A stretch of 62,929 nucleotides of DNA, taken from Gammaproteobacteria bacterium 54_18_T64 (GTDB lineage Bacteria > Pseudomonadota > Gammaproteobacteria > Pseudomonadales > Porticoccaceae). Where the stretch lies: the NCBI GenBank assembly GCA_002162825.1, contig MAAU01000012.1, positions 1-62,929 on the forward strand, written 5' to 3'. Below, piece after piece: positions 1 through 7,497 of this stretch. Numbering within the stretch: the stretch's first letter is position 1; every line of letters begins with the position of its first letter. Both the position numbers and the translations under genes were made by a program. The notes under the pieces are model-generated. The model saw only the letters and a list, made by a program, of their open reading frames with translations, searched no databases and was not told the DNA's origin.

Positions 1-2
1 AT

Positions 3-101
3 GCAGAGCAGTCGAAGGCAGTGGAGGATAAATACTATCGATTGAAACCGCCTGAATTCTTTGCGGTGGGTGGATTGTCCCATCTTAGTTGCTCGTCGTG
101 A
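3..101 (+). CDS. Possible 3' end of an upstream gene (partial)
   Basis: An open frame enters from the left edge and runs 32 codons to a TGA at 99-101. The visible peptide is hydrophilic (it starts [15 protein letters not shown]) and ends in a Cys/Ser-rich tail. No family is recognisable from so short a piece. It could equally be a chance open frame in non-coding DNA. It is listed only because it is the one frame that stays open from the window edge. Confidence 0.25.
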   Translation, partial: AEQSKAVEDKYYRLKPPEFFAVGGLSHLSCSS

Positions 102-158
102 TTGTTTGGACTTAAAAAAGCGCAAAATAGGATCAGGCTGGGAGTGTTTTTTTATAGT

Positions 159-180
159 GAATTTTCTCTGAATTTTCTCT
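159..180. repeat. 11-bp tandem duplication
   Basis: The unit GAATTTTCTCT occurs twice in direct succession (159-169 and 170-180). This is a perfect tandem duplication in non-coding DNA. Confidence 0.8.
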
Positions 181-254
181 GAGCTTTCTAGTCTATTGCT
201 CGACCGCAAGCAGCGCTGGTTGATTCAGACACCATCAAAAATATTCACCTGCAG

Positions 255-300
255 CAAATAATATAGCCAGACATCCACAAATAATATAGCCAGACATCCA
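255..300. repeat. 23-bp perfect tandem duplication
   Basis: A 23-base unit beginning CAAATAATATAGCCAG is present twice without any mismatch (255-277 and 278-300). It lies in non-coding DNA. The lack of divergence indicates a recent slippage or duplication event. Confidence 0.85.
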
Positions 301-417
301 TACTAAAAATGACAATGCTTTCTAGCTCTATGGCTAGGGCTATGTTCGAAACTTAGAGGTGTGCCGTGAGTCGATGGGAATTCTTCGCGTCTGCCCCGAT
401 ATGCTCTGTTGGACGTA

Positions 418-573
418 TTTCATTAACGCAATATTTTTATCTGCTATACAGCCTTTATCCGCCTCAAATTTCAATTGGTGGATGAGCGGGGGGTAAGACG
501 TGCCAGCAGGTATTGCTCGGCCACCTCGCAACGTACTAACATTTGTGAAGATTATCGGCAGGGATCGCTGCTG
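418..573 (-). pseudogene. Decayed fragment of a modC 3' end (TOBE region)
   Basis: This stretch aligns base for base, with a few indels, to the last part of the intact modC (5201-5360). The two share the block GGTAAGACGTGCCA and, further on, CATTTGTGA and GGGATCG. On the minus strand it can be read as a peptide resembling the ModC C-terminus: QLKFEADKG...IALMK against LLKIEVGKK...VALMK. The frame is broken between the two halves and there is no ATPase domain. It is therefore a remnant of a duplicated or replaced modC, about 4.8 kb from the intact copy, with the large secreted-protein gene in between. Confidence 0.7.
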
Positions 574-746
574 CAACTGGCGGCGCGTTTATGAAATATA
601 TCTTTTAATATATTTTTTCGTAGTGAGACGTATGCAGCTATCATTATTTTTTGTTGTTTGCTATGGCGGTCGCTTCACTCTGTGGCGTTTAATAATTTAA
701 TTTTTTGTATTGCATTATTTAATGATTGTTTTAAAAGGATTTTTTC

Positions 747-3700
747 ATGAAGGATCGCTGCCGAAATTTTTTGACAATATACTGTCTTTTTATAACAGTT
801 TTTATTTCCTCCATAACACATGCTCTTGATACACACGTCACCCTACAGGCTGACGCGACAATTTCTCCACTTAACAGCGAGCTAATCACCTTCGGTCTGC
901 CTATTGCAAAAGGGCAGGTGTTTGATGTTGGTGAGATTAAAGTCATGCTTGGCACGACTGAGTTGCCCGCCTATGTTGAAGCTGGGTTGATATACCACTG
1001 GTTAGATAACTCTATTCGTTCGATAACAGTACAAATTGATAACATTGATATGCGTGATGGCAATATCAATCTTCGCATTACGAATCAAGGGTCGGATGTG
1101 GAAAGAGTTGTAGAGCGCTCCCACAGTGAGGGTTGGGCATCTGCAGGTGCAGATAAAAATAATTTACCCTTCCCCAGGATATTCGCACTCCATGATAATG
1201 AATATTTGGCACGCTCGGGCCTTACTTCGCCTTACGCAATCGCGACTAGTTCGGAAACTGTCTTTGAAGATTTTCGCTTATCCCAGTTTGATGATTGGGC
1301 AGGAGGGCTTGATTTCAGCAAATCGAGTAAGGCAAATTGGTTGTTTGATCGCGCTACTGCAATGTTCACATCCTATCTGGCAACCGGGCGTGTTGAGTTT
1401 TTAAAAGAAGCCTTTTTATCCAAGCAGTTCTATTTTTCCTATGTGCGCAATGACGGTTCGCCACCTTCCAGTAGTGGTGGTTCAGGTTGCTGGACTTACG
1501 ATACAGTCGCTTGTGCGGATGGTAAGTATATTGCGCCACAGCAAGCCAAATTGGCTTGGGCGCTGTTGGGAGACGACAGTCAATGGGATGAAACATTGAT
1601 CGTCAATATGGCCTTGCAGGCCGACTTGGGTAACTACCAACCCTCGACGCGCGATGAATTTGACAGTGAAAATAAAGCCTTTACCGAGCGCGCAGCGGGA
1701 CTTGTTGGGCTTGCTGAAATCAATGTATTTGAAATGACGGGCAATGCGACTGTTTTGTCCCATTTAATTGAGCGTATCGATGCGCTGAAAGATATGCAGC
1801 AAACCGAAAAGCAATGGGATAGTGATTATGGATGGACGCCCAAAAGTGGTGCCTGGACTCACAACATAGATGTTCATGAAGGTAATGTATCCGCCAGCAG
1901 TGCGCCCACCGGGGAGAGTAATGCCCGTGGTTTTTCACCGTGGATGAGTGAGAATATTGTTGATTTTCTTTGGCAAAGTTATTGGATAACGGGTAACAGC
2001 GATATACCGGATATGTTGCGGAATATGTCCAATGCCCTTGATCTCTATGGTTTTACCTCCTCATACAATGAGGCCTTGGGAGAGTACGACAGGTTGCCTG
2101 AGTACGACCGGGTAAAAGCGCATAGTTGTAACAGTACTAACGAAGACAGCGAATTATTGTATTTTGCCAGTGCCCATGCCGACGCCTCTAAACGGACAGA
2201 CAGTGAGTGGTGGCCCTGGTATACGGATAGCCACAATATACAAAGCGTACTGACGCTGGCGGCGGGTTATTATTTTGAGACCGATGAATTGCGAAGAGCG
2301 CGCCTGCAGTCAAGGATAGAAGTGCTAATTGAAGGTTGGGCCAATGCCAGCTGCGCGACGATATCAGCCACTCCTCGTTTGTGGAATTGGCAGCATCGTT
2401 CGAACTCCGTTAGAACTTGGCACTGGATTGCCGATGAGAATAATTCCGGGGGGATAGCTGAGAATTCACTGCCCATACTGGATATTCCCGATGTGCCTGC
2501 AAGCCCAGATATACCCATGGCCCCTGTTGATCCGGTGGTGGTATTTGTTGCCACAGCAGATTGTAAAGAAGGCAGCGACCCCCATTGGCAATGTGTCGGC
2601 CGTTGGACGACCTACGACAGCGTAGTACCCAATGATTATATCGCGGTGTGCGTCGGTGCTGAGGCAACGGAATATACCCAGTGCATGAACAATGACCAAT
2701 ACATGCTGTTTTCAGATGTTGGCACGCAGGATGGCCTGTTTGTCTGTGTGGACGGCATTACCTTGGGCTTGGGCAGGCTTGGTGGGTGTAATAACGCAGA
2801 CTGGGTATTTACGGAAAATTTAGTAGGGCCGTTGGGCAGTGGCGAAGAAGTGGTCGATATGCCTGAGGTCCCTGTAAACCCAGATATACCGACAGAGCCT
2901 ATTGCTGAGGTCGCGGTATTTATTGCTACAGCAGATTGTAAAGAAGGCAACGACCCCCATTGGCAATGTGTCGGCCGTTGGATGACCTACGACAGCGTAG
3001 CACCCAATGATTATATCGCGGTGTGTGTCGGTGCTGAGGCAACGGAATATACCCAGTGCATGAACAATGACCAATACATGCTGTTTTCAGATGTTGGTAC
3101 GCAGGATGGCCTGTTTGTCTGTGTGGACGGCATTACCTTGGGCTTGGGCAGGCTTGGTGGGTGTAATAATGCCGACTGGGTATTTACTGCGAATTTCGGG
3201 GGCGTGACCAACGGTGGTGACAGCGTGGGTGATGTAGACGATACAGGTGATGCAGGAGATGTAGATGGCGACCCTACTGGTGGTATTTCTTTTTTGAATG
3301 TTACAACTACTGCTATTGATCTTGCCCCCCATGTGCAAAACCATTTTTGGGCGGGACTACCTGATTTAAATGGTGACGGTTGTTTTGATTTGTTTGTAGG
3401 GGCTCATTCCGACGCTTACGATAGTGCAATGTATCTACATGATAATACCAGCGGTACATGTGAGGGCACTTTTACCTACCTCCCCAATTCAGATAATTAC
3501 TCTCAATCATCGCCTCCAATGCCACGCATTACTTCCCGCTACATGTTTGGCAACTGGTATAACCACCCGGAAGGCCTGTGGTCTTATTATGGACACGATG
3601 TGGATGGTAGCCCCGCTGCTCGCTATACCTTGTCGCCGTTGAGTGCTTATGGTGACAAGCCCTTTTATCTTGCCAAGCAAAACGGTTGTTACTACTCACG

Positions 3701-4850
3701 TTCTAGCTGCCTTCCGTTGGATGTTACGGGTGATGGGGATATTGAATTAGTCATCAAAGGTTTTATTCATACATCTCCCCTATCTAGGCAAATTGTCGAT
3801 GCTATTGATGGCCGTGTTGAATACCTAAGCGATGGGGATCGGGAAGGTGATTATGGTTCCAGCTACATGGTTTTTGATGTGAATAACAATGGCTTTCCTG
3901 AAATAATTTCCACCCATTCAGGAGGATATTTTTCTTATTCCGCATTAACAGACTCCTGGTCTTGGGTTACAGACGTGTTTATTAGTCCACTTGATTCCGA
4001 TACGTATTACTCGTCAGGCAACAATCATGGTGTGGCGCTGGATTACGATAATGATGGAGATCTTGATGTTTGGTCTGGGCGGGGTGTTTTCTCCGCCGAT
4101 GGGAAAATGGTATTTACCTTAAGCAGGAATAACGGAGATGGCACATTTACCGATGTTTCCGAAATTGCAGGCCTTGCGTCTCTAGGCATTTCTAATGAAA
4201 GTTATTGGACTACTTACGGAAATTCCGTTGTAGCTGATCTCAATCTTGATGGTTACCCCGACATATTGATTGGCGCAGAGGGATATGCGCAAAATATTAC
4301 AGTATTAATGAATAGGGGTGACGGAACATTCTCTGTCGATCGTACCGTTGATTTTGGTAGGTCTCATGTGGATGACATTGGAAAAGCCTGGTTCAACGTG
4401 GCAGATTATAATAACGATGGTCTAATCGATATTGTAAAGACTCATGATCGAATTGGTGACACTCATGCCTCGATTGGTCTTTTTAAAAATACCACGGCGA
4501 CTGACAACCATTGGTTGCGGGTCAGAGCCCGTGGTTTCGGAGAAAATACCGATGGTCTGCATACACGTATAACACTACTGGCGCCGGGTACTTCAACAAT
4601 TATTGGTCATTATCAAGTTGGTGCTTTTAGCGTAGGTTATCAAAACCTTGTGACTCACGCGGGTACAGGTTCAGCAGCTACGGTAGATCTCCTGATTGAG
4701 TACCCCCATGGAGGGCCGGCGTATATGTTCGAAAATGTTGCCAGCGATCAGGATGTCATCGTTTTTTATGATGGGGGTATTGTTGAAGGCTATATACCGG
4801 GACAGCCTATACCGCTGTCTGCGGATCAGGCCCAGGTAGGCCCTGATTAA
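747..4850 (+). CDS. Very large secreted FG-GAP/ASPIC-UnbV repeat protein
   Basis: The product has 1367 residues and an N-terminal signal peptide ending near residue 26 (SSITHA). Residues about 30-590 form a Trp/Tyr-rich, mostly helical region that looks like an alpha-toroid of the kind seen in polysaccharide-active enzymes; no family was identified. Next come Pro/Asp-rich linkers and two nearly identical 91-residue Cys-rich modules (about 599-689 and 724-814). Residues about 850-1240 hold FG-GAP/VCBS calcium-binding blades, with repeated motifs such as DLNGDG, DVTGDGD, DYDNDGD, DLNLDG and DYNNDG. The C-terminus (about 1245-1340) resembles the ASPIC/UnbV domain of CRTAC1-type proteins. The role is probably extracellular glycan or surface binding. 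Codon usage and low GC, next to a decayed gene fragment, suggest horizontal acquisition. The ATG has an AAAAGGA ribosome site. Confidence 0.8.
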   Translation: MKDRCRNFLTIYCLFITVFISSITHALDTHVTLQADATISPLNSELITFGLPIAKGQVFDVGEIKVMLGTTELPAYVEAGLIYHWLDNSIRSITVQIDNIDMRDGNINLRITNQGSDVERVVERSHSEGWASAGADKNNLPFPRIFALHDNEYLARSGLTSPYAIATSSETVFEDFRLSQFDDWAGGLDFSKSSKANWLFDRATAMFTSYLATGRVEFLKEAFLSKQFYFSYVRNDGSPPSSSGGSGCWTYDTVACADGKYIAPQQAKLAWALLGDDSQWDETLIVNMALQADLGNYQPSTRDEFDSENKAFTERAAGLVGLAEINVFEMTGNATVLSHLIERIDALKDMQQTEKQWDSDYGWTPKSGAWTHNIDVHEGNVSASSAPTGESNARGFSPWMSENIVDFLWQSYWITGNSDIPDMLRNMSNALDLYGFTSSYNEALGEYDRLPEYDRVKAHSCNSTNEDSELLYFASAHADASKRTDSEWWPWYTDSHNIQSVLTLAAGYYFETDELRRARLQSRIEVLIEGWANASCATISATPRLWNWQHRSNSVRTWHWIADENNSGGIAENSLPILDIPDVPASPDIPMAPVDPVVVFVATADCKEGSDPHWQCVGRWTTYDSVVPNDYIAVCVGAEATEYTQCMNNDQYMLFSDVGTQDGLFVCVDGITLGLGRLGGCNNADWVFTENLVGPLGSGEEVVDMPEVPVNPDIPTEPIAEVAVFIATADCKEGNDPHWQCVGRWMTYDSVAPNDYIAVCVGAEATEYTQCMNNDQYMLFSDVGTQDGLFVCVDGITLGLGRLGGCNNADWVFTANFGGVTNGGDSVGDVDDTGDAGDVDGDPTGGISFLNVTTTAIDLAPHVQNHFWAGLPDLNGDGCFDLFVGAHSDAYDSAMYLHDNTSGTCEGTFTYLPNSDNYSQSSPPMPRITSRYMFGNWYNHPEGLWSYYGHDVDGSPAARYTLSPLSAYGDKPFYLAKQNGCYYSRSSCLPLDVTGDGDIELVIKGFIHTSPLSRQIVDAIDGRVEYLSDGDREGDYGSSYMVFDVNNNGFPEIISTHSGGYFSYSALTDSWSWVTDVFISPLDSDTYYSSGNNHGVALDYDNDGDLDVWSGRGVFSADGKMVFTLSRNNGDGTFTDVSEIAGLASLGISNESYWTTYGNSVVADLNLDGYPDILIGAEGYAQNITVLMNRGDGTFSVDRTVDFGRSHVDDIGKAWFNVADYNNDGLIDIVKTHDRIGDTHASIGLFKNTTATDNHWLRVRARGFGENTDGLHTRITLLAPGTSTIIGHYQVGAFSVGYQNLVTHAGTGSAATVDLLIEYPHGGPAYMFENVASDQDVIVFYDGGIVEGYIPGQPIPLSADQAQVGPD
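2541..2812 (+). repeat. Internal module repeat, copy 1
   Basis: First copy of a 272-base coding repeat inside the large secreted-protein gene. It encodes a module with conserved Cys residues (ATADCKEG, WQCVGRW, AVCVGA, TQCMNND, FVCVDG, GGCNNADW). It differs from copy 2 (2916-3187) by about nine bases counted by eye, several of them synonymous. Confidence 0.85.
2916..3187 (+). repeat. Internal module repeat, copy 2
   Basis: Second copy of the repeat, offset by exactly 375 bases (125 codons) from copy 1. The linkers before the two copies (PDIPMAPVDP and PDIPTEPIAE) are related but more diverged than the modules. This points to recent duplication or gene conversion confined to the module. Confidence 0.85.
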
Positions 4851-5197
4851 TTAGTTGTTTTTTCTTATTTGGCAAAAATACTTAACTCGTTTTCACACTA
4901 CATCCATTTTATAGGATGACCAGTGAGCCTCTGGCATATTGAATGTGCCAGAGGCTCACTGGAGCGCATTATAATTCGCCCCAAAACGCCTTGAAAAACG
5001 TGGATATTTGCGCGTGGTAATGATGGTTCATGAGTGCGCTGGTGGTAATGCCGAAAAGGTCGTTACGTTATTAATCGCTGGGGCGCCCGGTTAAAGAAAA
5101 TAAAGGGTAGTCCCCTTTTAATGAAGCTGTTGTTCACCTTTCTTATAACTTACCATCTCCGACCTCCATGGGAAGGGTTCTGGGCGCGGGATGTTGC
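4851..5197. other. Convergent intergenic region
   Basis: This lies between the stop of the secreted-protein gene and the stop of modC. It contains a perfect 17-bp hairpin (4920-4962), a TATAAT-like hexamer at 4970-4975, and a weak hairpin AAAGGG...CCCTTT at 5102-5118. No gene is visible. Confidence 0.6.
4920..4962. terminator. Perfect 17-bp hairpin between convergent genes
   Basis: The arm CCAGTGAGCCTCTGGCA (4920-4936) is followed after a 9-base loop by its exact reverse complement (4946-4962). There is no U-tract on either side. The position between two convergent genes fits a bidirectional terminator or mRNA 3'-end stabiliser. Confidence 0.6.
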
Positions 5198-6298
5198 TCA
5201 CTTCATTAGAGCGACACTTTTCACCTGGGCATAGACTTTTTTGCCGACCTCGATTTTCAAGAGGTGGATGGAGCGGCGGGTAAGACGTGCCAAGAGGTGC
5301 TGTCCGCCCACTTCACAGCGCACCAGCATTTGTGAGGGCTCGCGGTCGGGATCGATGCTGACCACTCTTACCGCAAAGCTATTGCTGATGCTGATTTGCT
5401 GGGGTTGAACCAGTGCCAGACTGACATCGCGGGCAGAGATGCGCAGCCGCGCTTTGTGGCCCAGGGGCAAGCCATTGTAGGACACGGAAACCTCGGCGCC
5501 GTCAAAGGCGAGACTACTTAGGTGAAAGGCCTTATCGTGGCCAATGACCGTCGCCTCGAGCACGGCAGCCGCTTCCGCAAAGTGGGCAATACTCAATTGC
5601 GGGTCGGTGAGCAGGGCGTTGAGTTCACCGGCGGCCACGACGCGGCCCTCTTCCAGCAGTACCAGGTAGTCGGCCAGCTGCTGTACCTCCTGGGGGGAGT
5701 GACTGACGTAGAGCACGGGGATGTCCAGTTGTTGCCAGAGACTTTCGAGATAGGGCAGGATTTCCGCTTTGCCGTTGGCATCGAGGCTGGCCAATGGCTC
5801 GTCCATCAATAATAATTCTGGGCTGGTGAGCAGGGCGCGGGCGATGGCAACACGCTGGCGCTGGCCGCCGGATAATTGCTCTGGCCGGTGCTCGAGCAAG
5901 GTCTCGAGGCCGAGCCAGGCGCTGACGTCATCGAAGTGTATTTTGCGTTGTCTCGCGGCAATGCGCCGCCAGCCGTAGAGCATGTTCTCGCGCACATTGA
6001 GATGGGTAAACAGGCTCGCTTCCTGGAATACATAGGCGATGGGACGCCGGTGCACGGCAAGGCTCTTATGGGCATCGTGCCAGCAATGGCCATTGATTTT
6101 GAAGTGGCCGCTGTCGGGTTTTTCCAGCCCGGCAATGCAGCGCAGCAGGGTGGTTTTACCGGAGCCAGAGGGGCCGAACAGTGCGGTGACCCCACGGCCG
6201 GGTGCTGTGAAGCTAATATCCAGCCCAAAGTCTTTACGCTGCAGTGCAAAGCGAGCTTCTATGCGCTGCTCAAGGGGCAGGCTAGTGTCTACCAACAA
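5198..6298 (-). CDS. modC: Molybdate ABC transporter ATP-binding protein ModC
   Basis: This is the cytoplasmic ATPase that powers molybdate import with ModB. Visible motifs are Walker A (GPSGSGKTT, residues 42-50), the ABC signature LSGGQ (142-146), Walker B (LLLMDE, 162-167) followed by an SLD D-loop, and a switch His (VSHSP). The C-terminal third matches the TOBE/MOP-type molybdate-binding region typical of ModC. The length of 366 residues is normal. The start is TTG (6298), five bases after the modB stop, so the two are co-transcribed. A second, decayed copy of the gene's 3' end sits at 418-573. No modA or modE is beside it. Confidence 0.93.
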   Translation of the reverse strand: MLVDTSLPLEQRIEARFALQRKDFGLDISFTAPGRGVTALFGPSGSGKTTLLRCIAGLEKPDSGHFKINGHCWHDAHKSLAVHRRPIAYVFQEASLFTHLNVRENMLYGWRRIAARQRKIHFDDVSAWLGLETLLEHRPEQLSGGQRQRVAIARALLTSPELLLMDEPLASLDANGKAEILPYLESLWQQLDIPVLYVSHSPQEVQQLADYLVLLEEGRVVAAGELNALLTDPQLSIAHFAEAAAVLEATVIGHDKAFHLSSLAFDGAEVSVSYNGLPLGHKARLRISARDVSLALVQPQQISISNSFAVRVVSIDPDREPSQMLVRCEVGGQHLLARLTRRSIHLLKIEVGKKVYAQVKSVALMK

Positions 6299-6303
6299 AA
6301 CGC

Positions 6304-6987
6304 TTAAACCCGCTCGAGGGGGCGCTGGCCCGTGCGCCAGTACAGGGCGAGCAGAACCATAAACGAGAAGCCCAACATGCCGGCGGCAAGGACATGGGCG
6401 GCGGCGTATTCGTAGGCCTCGACATGGTCGAAAATGGCGACGGATAAGACCTGGGTTTGACCGGGAATATTACCACCCATCATCAACACCACGCCAAACT
6501 CCCCGAGGGTGTGGGCAAAACCGAGTACGGCACCGGTCAATAGGCCGGGTTTCGCCAGCGGCAGGGCGACGCTGATGAAGCGATCCCAGGGCGAGGCCCG
6601 CAGTGTGGCGGCAACTTCCAGGGGGCGTTGGCCAATGGCAATAAAGGCGTTTTGAATGGGTTGTACGGCAAAGGGTAGGGAGTAGATCACAGAGGCGAGC
6701 ACCAGGCCTGCGAAGGTGAAAGGCAGGGTGCCAAGGCCGAGGCTTTCGGTCAGTTGCCCGCCCCAACCCTGGGGCCCGAGCAGCAATAATAGGTAAAACC
6801 CCAGCACCGTTGGCGGCAGTACCAGCGGCAGTGCGACGAGGGCGTTGATGACCTGCCGATAGCGCCAGGAGGTATTGGCCAGCCACCAGGCCAATGGTGT
6901 AGCGAGGCAGAGTAATAGTGCCGTGCTAATGCTGGCCAGTTGTAGGGTTAGCCAGACGGGCTGGAAGTCAATTTGAGAGAAGTTCAT
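6304..6987 (-). CDS. modB: Molybdate ABC transporter permease ModB
   Basis: This is the inner-membrane permease of the molybdate importer: 227 residues with about five to six hydrophobic helices. The cytoplasmic coupling (EAA-like) loop is visible as [25 protein letters not shown], followed by the typical LGEFG and [11 protein letters not shown] segments of ModB. The ATG lies at 6987. It is the first gene of the pair with modC. In most genomes modA precedes modB, but upstream here comes only a 148-base gap and then rmf. Confidence 0.93.
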   Translation of the reverse strand: MNFSQIDFQPVWLTLQLASISTALLLCLATPLAWWLANTSWRYRQVINALVALPLVLPPTVLGFYLLLLLGPQGWGGQLTESLGLGTLPFTFAGLVLASVIYSLPFAVQPIQNAFIAIGQRPLEVAATLRASPWDRFISVALPLAKPGLLTGAVLGFAHTLGEFGVVLMMGGNIPGQTQVLSVAIFDHVEAYEYAAAHVLAAGMLGFSFMVLLALYWRTGQRPLERV

Positions 6988-7135
6988 GACCGCTATTTTG
7001 TCAGTTCTTTACCGACTTTGTTAGCGTTAGAGGTCTAGGCTGGTAGTGAGAAGAGGCTTTGGCTTTGTGCTTGTGGGGGTTAAAATGGCTGGGGGGCTGC
7101 TGACAGCCCCCCAATTTTGATGTGTGATTTACTGT

Positions 7136-7351
7136 TTAAACAGTGTTTTGGGCGACAATTTTTTGTTGTAGTGTGTGCATCTTGAAACCCTCCGATTGGT
7201 CGTCTCGGCCCTCACGCCAACCATTCATCCATTCATGGGCAAAAACACTATTGGTGTGATGGGGACAAGAATCTTCAGAACGACCGTCAAAACCGAGTTG
7301 GTATCCTTTAATATAGGCGCGTTGGGAGGGGTTTCTTTTTTGTCTTTTCAT
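7136..7351 (-). CDS. rmf: Ribosome modulation factor
   Basis: This is a 71-residue basic protein that dimerises 70S ribosomes into inactive 100S particles in stationary phase. The N-terminus MKRQKRNPSQRAYIKGYQ and the later GGRS-like (DGRSEDSCP) and WMNGWREGRDD segments match Rmf. The 71-residue length with a short C-terminal tail resembles the Pseudomonas form rather than the 55-residue E. coli form. It is divergent from rlmKL, as in Pseudomonas. Growth-phase control is expected from the family, but no specific promoter element was identified. Confidence 0.92.
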   Translation of the reverse strand: MKRQKRNPSQRAYIKGYQLGFDGRSEDSCPHHTNSVFAHEWMNGWREGRDDQSEGFKMHTLQQKIVAQNTV

Positions 7352-7497
7352 CTAGGTAATGCTCCTTCGCCACATTGAGTGGTAAGTATTGAGGTTTTTT
7401 CTATTTTTGCCGATCAAGTTGACCAAAAAGCTTAGACCCTGTCGAAGATTTTGTTTGTCTATAAATTATCCGTTTTAATATCCTCCGGGAATCATCA

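Larger units (their letters stand above)
1..746. other. AT-rich, mostly non-coding segment
   Basis: No intact gene is visible here. The segment holds a possible gene 3' end at the left edge, two short tandem duplications (159-180 and 255-300) and a decayed fragment resembling the 3' end of modC (418-573). The last 60 bases before the start codon at 747 are very AT-rich. They carry a good Shine-Dalgarno (AAAAGGA) and presumably the promoter of the large secreted-protein gene. Base composition is clearly lower in GC than the housekeeping region to the right. Confidence 0.6.

Noticed and set aside
256-300. Possible CRISPR array from the repeated 23-bp unit
   Set aside because: There are only two copies, directly adjacent, with no spacers and no cas genes anywhere in the window.
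340-576. 78-codon open frame on the minus strand in the left non-coding part
   Set aside because: Part of it matches the ModC C-terminus, but the frame breaks relative to the rest of the modC similarity and there is no ATPase domain. It was annotated as a decayed fragment instead of a gene.
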